A stretch of DNA of 64,000 bases from Paenibacillus pabuli (GCF_039831995.1 NZ_JBDOIO010000001.1:248001-312000); one strand, 5' to 3'; positions 8,100 through 16,393 are shown, numbered from the stretch's first letter. Numbers and translations: made by a program. The notes: generated by a model from the letters alone, not told the origin.

Positions 8100-8624
8100 T
8101 TGAGAGATAAACGAAAAAGTTTTACTAAATCAGCATGGTACTCGACTATATCCCTTGGTGTTCAATTGACACCTGTCGGTGGGCACTATGCTGCTAACAC
8201 TCCGGGTATTGTACTTCGCAATACAGAAACTAATTTTTACTTCGCGATATCCGATGAAGAAGCTATAAATTTCACTATGGCCCAACTTTCACTATTCAAT
8301 AATGGTGTTTCCGACTGCCAGGATTATTTCTCCAAAGTTACTATTAAGGAGAGAAAAGACGGAGGATATAAGCTATTCCCATCAAATGGTACCGGTTACT
8401 TGCTGTTCACATCCAAGAACATGTTTGATCCTTGGCCTTATAATAACGAGGAAGATTACAACAATAACATCGAGAGTGCTAAGCTTGCTATATCAAACTT
8501 CGAGGCTATCTCGAATGGGACTATTAATATAAGCACAGAACTCTATAATATACTGATAGCTAACGGAGTACCACTAACTCAACCTAGTGTTTACGATATC
8601 AGTGACTTACTTGCTTATGCTTAG
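8100..8624 (+). CDS. Unknown protein, paralogue of the 257-aa protein at 5996
   Basis: TTG start six nucleotides behind AAGGAGGG. The segment NTPGIVLRNTETNFYFAISD, then EEAINFTMAQLSLFNNGVSD, matches NPGVIGYVIRNVETDEKKAV, then REAVNLSARQASLFKEGNSD of the 5996 product. The C-terminal helices (DYNNNIESAKLAISNFEAI, TELYNILIANG) match SQEYAQKAFSMYQEIL and EELLNAM. It lacks the basic N-terminal tail and the high-expression codon bias. So the element keeps a strongly expressed and a weakly expressed member of one uncharacterised family. Function unknown. Confidence 0.7.
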   Translation: MRDKRKSFTKSAWYSTISLGVQLTPVGGHYAANTPGIVLRNTETNFYFAISDEEAINFTMAQLSLFNNGVSDCQDYFSKVTIKERKDGGYKLFPSNGTGYLLFTSKNMFDPWPYNNEEDYNNNIESAKLAISNFEAISNGTINISTELYNILIANGVPLTQPSVYDISDLLAYA

Positions 8625-8650
8625 TATACTAACTTCAAGAGGTGATAAAA

Positions 8651-8947
8651 GTGACTGAAGAAACGAAATCAGCTATTGATATTCTATCTGACCACATTGT
8701 AAAGATGAATATTTACGGTGAGGTAGCGCGAGTTTATTGGATCAACAATAACAACGATCTGGTCTACCGATCTGTCATGAGGCCTCCAGATTATTATGAG
8801 ACTACTGAAGACTTGATCGAGAACAATGTCAAAGCTTACATTGGCTTCCAGTACATCAAGGATAGTTGGCAGGCTGTTGAACATTACGCTTGGCATCATA
8901 TAGAGGAAGCTATACTAGCAGGTAGTGTTCCATATCAAGTAAAGTAG
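8651..8947 (+). CDS. Small unknown protein, 98 aa
   Basis: I place the start at the GTG at 8651, six nucleotides behind AAGAGGTG; an earlier GTG at 8642 lies within that ribosome site. The sequence VYWINNNNDLVYRSV, FQYIKDSWQAVEHYAW and IEEAILAGSV resembles the C-terminal third of the tandem paralogues at 9613 and 10159 (YIYTENGWQMGVY, LIEKAMKSGTIFEYL), suggesting a shared small domain. Function unknown. A terminator follows. Confidence 0.6.
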   Translation: MTEETKSAIDILSDHIVKMNIYGEVARVYWINNNNDLVYRSVMRPPDYYETTEDLIENNVKAYIGFQYIKDSWQAVEHYAWHHIEEAILAGSVPYQVK

Positions 8948-9003
8948 TTCAATATAAATCGCAATATTTATATGGTGAGTAAAGATAGATGTGTTAACTT
9001 TTA

Positions 9004-9028
9004 AAAGCTCGGAATCTCCGGGCTTTTT
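9004..9028 (+). terminator. Rho-independent terminator
   Basis: AAAGCTCGG (9004-9012) pairs with CCGGGCTTT (9018-9026, one G-U pair), followed by TT. It ends the first half of the small-gene run. Confidence 0.8.
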
Positions 9029-9139
9029 AATTTGATTAAAACTATAAGGACGCGAAATAAGTACATTTAGTGGAGTAAATTTGTGATTAATTTACTTAGG
9101 AGAATTTGGGTGTATACCAACTAAAATGGAGGTTTCCGC

Positions 9140-9520
9140 ATGAATCTAGATTGGATTGTTACATATTCAGACGACAACCGTTCTTACGAAGACGCTTATG
9201 GTAGTATGCAGCTCGCTGAGGAATATGCAGAGGAAGCTAAAGAACGCGGGTATAAAGATGTTAAATGGAAATACCGACATTCCGGCAAAGTATTAACATG
9301 GGGCAACGGTAAGGAATGGGGCGAAATTGAACATCCCGATCTTGGATTTGTTATGACCTACTGGAAAAAGGGAACTCCTTGTTACGATACCTACACCGCT
9401 CCAATTGTGGACGATTACGGAGATATTACATGTGAACGCTTTTGTCAAGATGAAGCTGAGTGGGTTGATACAATCTCCCTTGGTCCACATGCAGATGGCG
9501 TAGTTGTTAATTTCGGATAG
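9140..9520 (+). CDS. Hypothetical protein, 126 aa
   Basis: ATG behind AATGGAGG. Begins MNLDWIVTYSDDNRSYEDAY with a following helix (LAEEYAEEAKERGYKDV) and ends in an acidic, Cys-containing part. A soluble alpha/beta protein with no recognised family. First gene after a terminator; the tandem paralogue pair follows. Confidence 0.65.
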   Translation: MNLDWIVTYSDDNRSYEDAYGSMQLAEEYAEEAKERGYKDVKWKYRHSGKVLTWGNGKEWGEIEHPDLGFVMTYWKKGTPCYDTYTAPIVDDYGDITCERFCQDEAEWVDTISLGPHADGVVVNFG

Positions 9521-9612
9521 TTATCAATTATCTACTTCTATTTGAGGTCTAATTCATGAATTATATAGGTGATAAATTACCTAATATAATTTGTACTGGA
9601 GGAAAAGACAAA

Positions 9613-10155
9613 ATGGAACCAATTCATTTATATTTTGATGAAGAACAGAAATCTGGAGTACGACTTGACGATGTCGGAGAATCTATCCAAGTTTCATTGT
9701 ACGATTGGCACATTATCGGATTTCACATTAATTATGGCAATTATAAATCCGCAAGCGACGCATTGTATAGAGCGTACGATATGTACAAAAAATATGCGGA
9801 TGTTGTAGGATTCCCTGGAATTTACGACTACATTCACAACACATTGTTGCACATTGATGGTCGAATTGAGAGACCCTATACCCTTATCGAAAGTCATTTG
9901 CAATCCTTTACTGTGAAGGATGAAGTATCGCGTATTTTTGTAATAGATGCACATGGCAAACACTATTGGTACCAGTTAACTGGGGAATATAATCCAATCG
10001 GAATTAATTTATCACATCAAGGTTTGAGCACATATGCCGAATATATTTACACTGAAAATGGGTGGCAAATGGGAGTATACTCTAACCCTGAACTTATTGA
10101 GAAAGCAATGAAATCGGGTACCATTTTTGAGTATCTCGATGTTCAGAGGGATTAA
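9613..10155 (+). CDS. Unknown protein, first of a tandem paralogue pair (180 aa)
   Basis: An upstream ATG at 9556 is possible, but ATG 9613 has the better ribosome site (GGAGGA), and from there the protein aligns end to end with its neighbour. Shared features are YDWHIIGFHINYGNYKSASD / YDFNVIGVKLSYITYAEAEK, a YADVVG / YRDVVG motif, YDYIHNTLLHIDGRIER / FNYIQNVLLYDSGRLNR, LIESHLQS / LVENHLQA, and an ending in YTENGWQMGVYSNP. Function unknown; no motif suggests catalysis. The pair lies just before dnaX and may share its transcript. Confidence 0.7.
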   Translation: MEPIHLYFDEEQKSGVRLDDVGESIQVSLYDWHIIGFHINYGNYKSASDALYRAYDMYKKYADVVGFPGIYDYIHNTLLHIDGRIERPYTLIESHLQSFTVKDEVSRIFVIDAHGKHYWYQLTGEYNPIGINLSHQGLSTYAEYIYTENGWQMGVYSNPELIEKAMKSGTIFEYLDVQRD

Positions 10156-10158
10156 TTA

Positions 10159-10692
10159 ATGTCGACATTAAATTTAGCACTTAACGATAACGATGATAAT
10201 TCCGGTATTTCTATCGATTATGAGGACAGTGTTTACAAACTACGCGCCTACGATTTTAACGTAATAGGTGTAAAACTCAGTTATATTACCTATGCAGAAG
10301 CTGAAAAGGCCGCGTATAAAACATATGAACTATTCAATAAATATCGTGATGTTGTAGGACATACCATTATTTTCAACTACATCCAAAATGTACTGTTGTA
10401 TGATTCCGGAAGACTTAATCGTTATCCTACGCTTGTTGAGAATCACTTACAGGCTCATGCCCAGAATGAGCTTCCTCACATTTACGCGATCGACAATAAA
10501 GGTAGATGTTATTGGTATTATCTTACCAGCAGTCATCCAGCTGTTAGCAATAGTCTAATGAGTCAGGCACTTGTTGCTTACGTTGAATATGTGTATACTG
10601 AAAACGGTTGGCTTATGGGTGAGTATTTTAACCCGAAAAAGATTGAAGAAGTTATGCAATCAGGTGCTATTTTCGAGTATCTAGGCGAGTAA
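10159..10692 (+). CDS. Unknown protein, second of the tandem paralogue pair (177 aa)
   Basis: Starts 3 nt after the previous stop, with GAGGG as ribosome site inside the upstream gene's end. Same length and order of motifs as the 9613 product but clearly diverged, so the duplication is not recent. Ends in YTENGWLMGEYFNPKKIEEV. Soluble; function unknown. dnaX follows with its own strong ribosome site. Confidence 0.72.
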   Translation: MSTLNLALNDNDDNSGISIDYEDSVYKLRAYDFNVIGVKLSYITYAEAEKAAYKTYELFNKYRDVVGHTIIFNYIQNVLLYDSGRLNRYPTLVENHLQAHAQNELPHIYAIDNKGRCYWYYLTSSHPAVSNSLMSQALVAYVEYVYTENGWLMGEYFNPKKIEEVMQSGAIFEYLGE

Positions 10693-10722
10693 CAGTTAAA
10701 CTAATTTACGGAGGTACTTTTA

Positions 10723-11994
10723 ATGAATGCAGCTTTGGAACTAAAATATCGTCCAAAAGACCTAAATGAAGTCGTAGGTAACGGACGACTCAAGCGATCA
10801 TTTGCTAAAATGGCGGGGGATAACACACTTCCTCAGCAGGTTTTGTTATCGGGACCTCCGGGAACAGGTAAAACAACTACGGCACGGATTTTAAGCAAAC
10901 TGCTATTCTGTGAGAATTTGCAGGATGGTGGTATTGCTTGCCGTGAATGTCCTAACTGTAAAGAAATTGAGAAATCTATTCAAAATGATGGTAAGAATCC
11001 TAAACTACCGATCAATGAGTACGATATGTCTTCTCACGGACGAATTGATGATGTCAAACAAATTGTCGCTTTAATGAGACAGAAAACAATGTTTGCAGGT
11101 AACAAACGCGTATTTATTTTGGATGAATGTCAACGTATCTCTCCCGAAGCACAGGCTTCACTACTTAAAATTTGTGAAGAACCTATCAAAGGACTTTACA
11201 TTTTTATTTGTACAACTGACCCAGAAGATCTTCTCCCGGCGATTAAAACTCGTTTCCGTGAGTATCAAGTCCAAAAACCGAAAGCTGTTGAACTTTCCGA
11301 TCATCTCGAAATGATTTGTAATAAGGAAAGTATCATTTACGATAAAAAAGCTTTATCTACAATTGTTAAGTATGCTAACCGTGGACCGCGTGAAGCGGTA
11401 GTAAAGTTGGATACCTTCATGAAAGAAGGGAATGTCACTCATAGTTATGTTCTGGATGCGCTTCTCATCAAAAGCGCAGATAGTTATATCGATTATTTTG
11501 AGCAGCTTGATGGTGATGCGTTCATGGCGCTCCAGTTTCTCAACGTAATCGAAAAGAAATATGATATGGAACCTGAAGAGTTTTTAAACGGACTACCTAA
11601 GTTCCTTTCAGATATCATGAAGATAAAGGCAGGCGTTAGTCTCGACGATTATACCGAACAGGAAACTACACGTATTAAGAAATTCCTGAAATCATACACA
11701 CTCGCTGAGGTGGCCAGTCTTATTAACAATCTCTTCAGTGTCATGAAAGTCAGAACTAACGCTGAGTATCTCCTGATGGTATTTACGCTCAAGGCTAAAC
11801 ATGCAACTATTTTTGAAGCTGCATCTGCTGAAGAAATGAAGAAGAAAACTGCTGAAGAAATGGCAATATCTTCACGTAACTTCGCTTCAGTCTCTGATAT
11901 GTTGCGCGATGAACAGTATAACGCAAATGACAAAGAAATCACTGATGACGAGATTGCCGCAATGTTTGAAGGTAACTTCGTATCTGATAAATAA
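10723..11994 (+). CDS. dnaX: DNA polymerase III subunit gamma/tau-like clamp-loader ATPase
   Basis: 423 aa. Opens with LELKYRPKDLNEVVGNGRLK, the DnaX signature. Walker A GPPGTGKTTTARI lies at about 43-55. The zinc-binding cysteines are in FCENLQDGGIACRECPNC, and Walker B is VFILDECQRIS where chromosomal DnaX usually has DEVHMLS. Then come sensor 1 (FICTTDPEDLLPAIKTRFRE) and the sensor 2 region. The protein is shorter than host DnaX: after the clamp-loader core there is little of a tau tail. It would load a sliding clamp together with a delta subunit; a delta-like gene is at 58915. It probably replaces the host copy in an element-specific replisome. Confidence 0.93.
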   Translation: MNAALELKYRPKDLNEVVGNGRLKRSFAKMAGDNTLPQQVLLSGPPGTGKTTTARILSKLLFCENLQDGGIACRECPNCKEIEKSIQNDGKNPKLPINEYDMSSHGRIDDVKQIVALMRQKTMFAGNKRVFILDECQRISPEAQASLLKICEEPIKGLYIFICTTDPEDLLPAIKTRFREYQVQKPKAVELSDHLEMICNKESIIYDKKALSTIVKYANRGPREAVVKLDTFMKEGNVTHSYVLDALLIKSADSYIDYFEQLDGDAFMALQFLNVIEKKYDMEPEEFLNGLPKFLSDIMKIKAGVSLDDYTEQETTRIKKFLKSYTLAEVASLINNLFSVMKVRTNAEYLLMVFTLKAKHATIFEAASAEEMKKKTAEEMAISSRNFASVSDMLRDEQYNANDKEITDDEIAAMFEGNFVSDK

Positions 11995-12016
11995 ACAACT
12001 GGGGTGACTGAGAATT

Positions 12017-12826
12017 ATGGAAAATATTACTGAGGTACAGGCTAGCGACTCCGCTAGCTTCAGCTACTATCCTGCAATTAGGGATCATAGCTATTTTAAA
12101 GCTTCACTCTATCGCTCGGGATTCTCACGGGAAATTGCGATTAAAATTTACAATGTTGTAATGCGTGAGATTCGCACGAGTATCTTGCTTGGATATCGTG
12201 TTGATCTTAATCCACTTATCGATTTTACACCTTTCCTCAAACTTGAAGGGGAACATTATATTCCACATGTACGGGCTACACTGCACCAGGCCGTACAGCA
12301 TCCTGAGAAAATCTTCTATGCTAAATCTCACGATAGTCTCATTGAAGTCGATCCTGACTGGTCACCTGAAGCTTCGGTTGATTTAAAGACAACTAGTGCT
12401 GTTGCTGATGGTACTACTGAAGTCGACTACAGTTTCTTGGGAATTAGTGATGTGGTTGAGAATTCCGGTAATGCTAAAAAAGCTGCACGGATTGAAGCGC
12501 AGAAAATTGTTGACGGTGTAATTTATCATCCAGCTGTACGGGATCACAAATACTTTAAATCTGCACTTTACCGAGCAGGACTTACAAAAGAGCAATCAAG
12601 CCGAGCATATAATCTGATTATGCGTGATATTCGAAATAGTATTCAGGATGGATATCAGGTACGACTTGACTACTTGGTAGACTTTGTCCCATATCCTCGA
12701 CGTAAACCCTCTGGATTCCTTCCTTCTGTTAAAGCTGATATTCACTCCAGCGTCCGCAGTACGCGTACAATTCGTTATTCCATTTCCGTTGCTAAAACTA
12801 CAATCTTCGATCCCGATTGGGAATAG
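12017..12826 (+). CDS. Protein with two tandem HU/IHF-like repeats
   Basis: 269 aa, made of two copies of one unit (about residues 14-120 and 170-269), joined by an acidic Ser/Thr/Val linker. Each opens with YxPAxRDHxYFKxxLYR and runs through a helix-turn-helix pair (GLTKEQSSRAYNLIMRDIRN), then GYQVRLDYLVDFVP and FLPSVKADIHSSVR. This order (alpha-alpha, GxxVxL beta, FxP, then SVKA helix) is that of HU/IHF histone-like proteins, with a short or missing DNA-binding arm. I infer a single-chain pseudo-dimer that could bind or bend DNA. It follows dnaX by 22 nt, so they are probably co-transcribed. Confidence 0.65.
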   Translation: MENITEVQASDSASFSYYPAIRDHSYFKASLYRSGFSREIAIKIYNVVMREIRTSILLGYRVDLNPLIDFTPFLKLEGEHYIPHVRATLHQAVQHPEKIFYAKSHDSLIEVDPDWSPEASVDLKTTSAVADGTTEVDYSFLGISDVVENSGNAKKAARIEAQKIVDGVIYHPAVRDHKYFKSALYRAGLTKEQSSRAYNLIMRDIRNSIQDGYQVRLDYLVDFVPYPRRKPSGFLPSVKADIHSSVRSTRTIRYSISVAKTTIFDPDWE

Positions 12827-12838
12827 TCATTAATTAAT

Positions 12839-13201
12839 ATGATTAAGAAGTTAAAAACGCGCTGGCAATTGATGATATTGGCGATTGCGTTACTCGTTGT
12901 TGTCGGAACCTTTTTAGGGATATACAATTTCATATTCTCTTCCAACTTCGATGAGAACGCAGTAATTGACAGTAAACCAGATTTTGATGTCAGCGATACA
13001 GGTATCACTTTTACAGACTCGGAAGGTAAAAAGGAAACAGTCTTTCCATCTGATCGGGACCAAACCCTGGATGATGACGGATTAGGTCATTATAAGGTGG
13101 ATAGTAAAGGTAACAAAGAGCGAATATTACCTGAAACTCCCGCTTCAGAAGTCCCTAACGATTTACGAGAACAAATCAAAGATAGCATGGGTTGGAAATA
13201 A
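12839..13201 (+). CDS. Membrane-anchored protein, 120 aa
   Basis: One N-terminal membrane helix (LMILAIALLVVVGTFLGIY, about residues 12-30) preceded by KKLKTR, which predicts an N-in orientation. The rest is an acidic outside domain with DSEGKKETVFPSDRDQ and VDSKGNKERILPET, two similar short units. The ribosome site is weak. A terminator follows. Function unknown. Confidence 0.6.
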   Translation: MIKKLKTRWQLMILAIALLVVVGTFLGIYNFIFSSNFDENAVIDSKPDFDVSDTGITFTDSEGKKETVFPSDRDQTLDDDGLGHYKVDSKGNKERILPETPASEVPNDLREQIKDSMGWK

Positions 13202-13204
13202 ATT

Positions 13205-13240
13205 AAAGGGACGCTAATTATAATTATGCGTTCCTTTTTT
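13205..13240 (+). terminator. Rho-independent terminator
   Basis: AAAGGGACGC (13205-13214) pairs with GCGTTCCTTT (13228-13237, one G-U) around an A/T-rich loop, then Ts. Ends the dnaX transcript. Confidence 0.85.
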
Positions 13241-13301
13241 GATCGTTTTAATTAAGTAGTGTTGAAAGATAGGAAAATAATACCTGATAATGGAGGTAAA
13301 G

Positions 13302-13433
13302 TTGACTGTGGAAAACACTACGTTCATTGAAAAATATTTCGGTATTGGTGATATGGGACCATTCCAGTTTATCGTGGGTGGGATCATCATTACCGCTGTA
13401 GTATTGTTGCCCTTAGTACAGTATTATGGTTGA
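13302..13433 (+). CDS. Membrane microprotein, 43 aa
   Basis: TTG start six nucleotides after TGGAGG (a GTG at 13308 is the alternative). The product has a polar front (VENTTFIEKYFGIGDMGPF) and one membrane helix (FIVGGIIITAVVLLPLVQYY). It opens a cluster of four short genes ending in a bactofilin. Function unknown. Confidence 0.55.
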   Translation: MTVENTTFIEKYFGIGDMGPFQFIVGGIIITAVVLLPLVQYYG

Positions 13434-13466
13434 GTTAAACACACTCAATATGTGGAGGTCGGTATA

Positions 13467-13592
13467 ATGAAACTATTTATCAAAAATAATTTTGGTGAAG
13501 GATGGGAAGCAGTTTTCTATCTAACAGTTTTTGTGGGTACTCCGATTGGACTCGCCTTGACTGTGGCAGAAATTTGTTCGCAATTCATTTAA
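13467..13592 (+). CDS. Membrane microprotein, 41 aa
   Basis: ATG behind TGGAGGTC. MKLFIKNNFGEGWEAVFYL followed by a hydrophobic helix (TVFVGTPIGLALTVAEIC). It has the same orientation and similar spacing to the 43-aa microprotein, and both may insert in the membrane near the bactofilin encoded downstream. Function unknown. Confidence 0.55.
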   Translation: MKLFIKNNFGEGWEAVFYLTVFVGTPIGLALTVAEICSQFI

Positions 13593-13628
13593 TTACATAT
13601 GTATTAATCGAGAGGAACGGGAAAATTT

Positions 13629-13961
13629 ATGAATAAACTTAAAAATTATTTCGACAAAATTAAAAATACAAAGGCATTTACCTTTATATTTTTGGCACTG
13701 ATACTGGCAATTTTTATGATGCCTACATCGCAATATATTTCAAATCAGGAGACACGTAGAGAACTTTCTACGGTCAGTGAGAAGGCAGCAATTTACGAAA
13801 AGCAGATCGAGCAATATAAAGCTGAAATTACTGAAAAAGAAGCCCAAATATCTAAACAGGTACAGTCTCTTGCTGAACTCAGTACTCAGGTAGACGCATT
13901 GAAAAAGCAATCTGAACTTATCGGATCTAAACTTGAGAAACTAGCTAAACTTACCAAATAA
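13629..13961 (+). CDS. Membrane-anchored coiled-coil protein, 110 aa
   Basis: ATG behind GAGAGGAACGGG. An N-terminal membrane helix (FTFIFLALILAIFMM) is followed by about 75 residues of heptad-rich coiled coil (YEKQIEQYKAEITEKEAQIS and onward, rich in Lys, Glu, Gln and Leu). This shape suits a membrane tether or spacer. The bactofilin gene starts 18 nt after its stop, so the two may form one structure, but that is inference. Confidence 0.65.
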   Translation: MNKLKNYFDKIKNTKAFTFIFLALILAIFMMPTSQYISNQETRRELSTVSEKAAIYEKQIEQYKAEITEKEAQISKQVQSLAELSTQVDALKKQSELIGSKLEKLAKLTK

Positions 13962-13979
13962 ACTTAAGGGGATGTCGGA

Positions 13980-14357
13980 ATGTTACATAAATTACTTAAC
14001 CGAAAGTACGATAATATTATTGATAAGGGTGCAATGATTTTAGGTAACGTTGCATTTCGATCTCCAGCACTGGTTAAAGGTTTTATCGAAGGTAATATCG
14101 ATAGTTCCGACATCCTGGCAGTTGGTAAGAATGGTCATTGCATCAGAGTTCGAAGTACAGCTGATGTTGAGGTATCTGGGACGGTAGATAAAGGTATCAT
14201 CACTACTGGGACAGTGAAAATCACTAAAACTGGTAGAGTCTACGGTGATGTAGAGTGCAGCGAACTTATCATCGAACCTGGAGGTATTTTACAAGGAATG
14301 TCGAAGATCCGTAAAAAATTAAGTGATACTGCTGTAGCTAATCCGGTAAACGCTTAA
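13980..14357 (+). CDS. Bactofilin (polymer-forming cytoskeletal protein)
   Basis: 125 aa. A short basic front, then the bactofilin beta-helix pattern of repeated Gly-hydrophobic turns: VKGFIEGNIDSSDILAVGKN, VEVSGTVDKGIITTGTVKI and GRVYGDVECSELIIEPGG with the typical GxLxG close. Bactofilins polymerise without nucleotide and often scaffold wall enzymes or position DNA-segregation proteins. It sits behind a membrane-anchored coiled-coil gene. Carriage on a mobile element suggests a scaffold for the secretion apparatus or for DNA positioning. Both are inference. A terminator follows. Confidence 0.85.
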   Translation: MLHKLLNRKYDNIIDKGAMILGNVAFRSPALVKGFIEGNIDSSDILAVGKNGHCIRVRSTADVEVSGTVDKGIITTGTVKITKTGRVYGDVECSELIIEPGGILQGMSKIRKKLSDTAVANPVNA

Positions 14358-14369
14358 AATTATACAATC

Positions 14370-14422
14370 CCCACTTATGCTGTCACATTAAACGATGTAG
14401 CAGAAAATAAGTGGGTATTTTT
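14370..14422 (+). terminator. Rho-independent terminator, long hairpin
   Basis: CCCACTTAT (14370-14378) pairs with ATAAGTGGG (14407-14415) around a 28-nt loop that could itself fold, then TATTTTTA. Confidence 0.75.
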
Positions 14423-14446
14423 ATGTGCCCGAGAAAGAGGTAATGC

Positions 14447-15223
14447 ATGTTATTTTCGGATTTAGATCGTACGCTAATTTACTCTAAGGTCTTCTACTCA
14501 GACTTCGATGGTGCAATGGTGCCTGTAGAAACCAAAGAAGGTAAATTTACTTCACATACTACATCTGGCGCTCTGATAAAGCTGATTTCATTTAGGGAAG
14601 CTTTCTTTTTAGTTCCAGTAACTGCACGAACACTTGAACAGGCGCTACGTGTACATTTCATTCGGGATCAGTTTCCTGAATTTATGGTATGTGAGTCAGG
14701 CAAAGAAATTTACATTAATGGGGAACTCGATACTGTTTGGGAATCTCATTTACGCAGTCAGCTTGAAATCTCACGTAGATCTCGTGAACATGCATATAAT
14801 CATATTAGTCAAGAATTCTCGTCTTATTTCGGATGCAACTTCTACCCTATTAATGAGAGTATGATTATGACTAAAATTGAGAACTTAAACCATTATCATG
14901 AAGGTTATGTCAAATCAATGATTCCATTTGCAGATTCACTGGGATGTGACTTAATCTTGCAGGAAAAGAAATTATATCTATTTCCTAAAGAAATTACTAA
15001 AGGGAATGCTGTTAAGTATCTTATTGAGAGGGAATCACCTAGACTGAGTGTTAGTTCTGGTGATGCGCAAATGGACTATTCTATGTTCAGTTCTACTACT
15101 CATCACATTGCGCCGATGCACCACACAATAACTGGCGACATTAAAGTTACAACAGGGCGTAGAAGTTTAGATGCGGCAGAGGATATTATTGATTATGCGT
15201 ACCAGATTTTAGCATACAATTAA
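14447..15223 (+). CDS. HAD-superfamily phosphatase (Cof/SPP-like)
   Basis: 258 aa. HAD motif 1 is DLDRTL at the N-terminus (nucleophile Asp and second Asp). Motif 2 is VPVTART (Thr), the motif 3 lysine is in ITKGNAVKYL, and motif 4 is SSGDAQMDYSM. A cap domain lies between motifs 2 and 3. Proteins of this type dephosphorylate small sugar or nucleotide phosphates; the substrate cannot be told. The ribosome site is GAAAGAGG. It stands alone between a terminator and the Cys-rich gene at 15300. Confidence 0.82.
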   Translation: MLFSDLDRTLIYSKVFYSDFDGAMVPVETKEGKFTSHTTSGALIKLISFREAFFLVPVTARTLEQALRVHFIRDQFPEFMVCESGKEIYINGELDTVWESHLRSQLEISRRSREHAYNHISQEFSSYFGCNFYPINESMIMTKIENLNHYHEGYVKSMIPFADSLGCDLILQEKKLYLFPKEITKGNAVKYLIERESPRLSVSSGDAQMDYSMFSSTTHHIAPMHHTITGDIKVTTGRRSLDAAEDIIDYAYQILAYN

Positions 15224-15299
15224 AATTATATCTAACTATAAATAGTCTGGTACATTATGTAGTAGTAAAGGATAATAAGAATTTAGGGGGAATACCTTA

Positions 15300-15677
15300 T
15301 TGGCAGGACAAACATATACTTGTTTTGACTGTATCAATAGTCACAATGTCCCTGGGTTTCGTGGATCTTTATATGAACCTCCCTATGAACCTGAATCTCT
15401 CTGCCAAAAAGACGTTATAAACATCGGTGATGATGATTATAATGCTATGTCGGAAGACGGGGACTATAATCGAATTGCACGTAAATGCGATTCATTTTCT
15501 CCTCGGATTCTCGGTAAGTGTCATATTTGCACAAAAGACATAGGAGAACCAGTCTGGAGTTGGCAGTTGTGGGGGAATACATATCACGGAGATTCATTCC
15601 CAGTATGTAGTGAGACGTGTAAGAACGAAGCGAAGGAAATTTACCTGCGCGATCGTGATTTATCTTGTGATTATTAA
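15300..15677 (+). CDS. Cys-rich, probably zinc-binding protein, 125 aa
   Basis: TTG start behind TTAGGGGGAA. Two CxxC-like pairs: CFDCINSHN at the front and CHICTKDIGEPVW with CSETC later, plus other Cys and His residues. The second half resembles a treble-clef/LIM-like zinc ribbon (GKCHICTK, then FPVCSETCKNEA). The middle is acidic. It may bind nucleic acid or protein; no family recognised. dUTPase follows 26 nt later. Confidence 0.6.
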   Translation: MAGQTYTCFDCINSHNVPGFRGSLYEPPYEPESLCQKDVINIGDDDYNAMSEDGDYNRIARKCDSFSPRILGKCHICTKDIGEPVWSWQLWGNTYHGDSFPVCSETCKNEAKEIYLRDRDLSCDY

Positions 15678-15703
15678 ATTTTAATAAGTAAAGGGGTATT
15701 TTA

Positions 15704-16393
15704 ATGTCAGTTACAGGGCTCGAACTTAGTCACTTATTCCATAAACATCCAGGAAATATTACGGTTAAAACTCATGGTATGCCTGTATTCAACGATTACC
15801 GCTACGATACTCAACTCTCTGATGACGCAAACGAAGTACTTTTGGCAATTGAAGGTGAGCATGATTTCGTTTTCAACGCACGTTTGATTGATAACATTAT
15901 CGAATGGGATAACGGTTTCGAATTCAAATACGACGGCAAAGTACATCAATTTTACTGGGGTGAAATTGTACCTGTACGGGGATTCGAATTGTTGAATGAT
16001 GATGCAGTTATGCCTGTACGTAAGACAAAATACGCACTGGCTCATGATCTCTATAGTACTGAAGAAGTTACTGTAGAACCGGGAAAGGTATTCTTGGTAC
16101 CTACTGGTATCACTTGCTATATGCCACCATCTGAAGGTTTGGATATATTACTCCGCAGCGGGACGACAATGGAATATCAAATTATTCTTGCAAACCACAT
16201 CGGACTTATTGATCCGGACTACTACGGACGTGAGATCAAACTGATGATTCGTAATATCAGCAATGAACCTATCGTTCTGCCTAAAGGTTCACGTTTGTGT
16301 CAAGCACGTTTTACTCAGGCATTAGCTGTTGATGACGATGAAGTCACTGAAACATTGCGCACTGGTGGATTCCACAGTACTGGGTCAAACTAA
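15704..16393 (+). CDS. dut: dUTPase with an N-terminal extension
   Basis: 229 aa, of which the last 120 carry all five trimeric dUTPase motifs: ALAHDLYS (motif 1, about 110-117), RSGTTMEY (2), GLIDPDYYGREIKLMIRN (3, with catalytic Tyr), KGSRLCQARF (4) and RTGGFHSTG (5, the Gly-rich arm). It hydrolyses dUTP to dUMP and pyrophosphate, keeping uracil out of DNA. The first 105 or so residues are extra and look like a separate small alpha/beta domain (EVLLAIEGEHDFVFNA). A GNAT gene starts immediately after the stop. Confidence 0.93.
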   Translation: MSVTGLELSHLFHKHPGNITVKTHGMPVFNDYRYDTQLSDDANEVLLAIEGEHDFVFNARLIDNIIEWDNGFEFKYDGKVHQFYWGEIVPVRGFELLNDDAVMPVRKTKYALAHDLYSTEEVTVEPGKVFLVPTGITCYMPPSEGLDILLRSGTTMEYQIILANHIGLIDPDYYGREIKLMIRNISNEPIVLPKGSRLCQARFTQALAVDDDEVTETLRTGGFHSTGSN

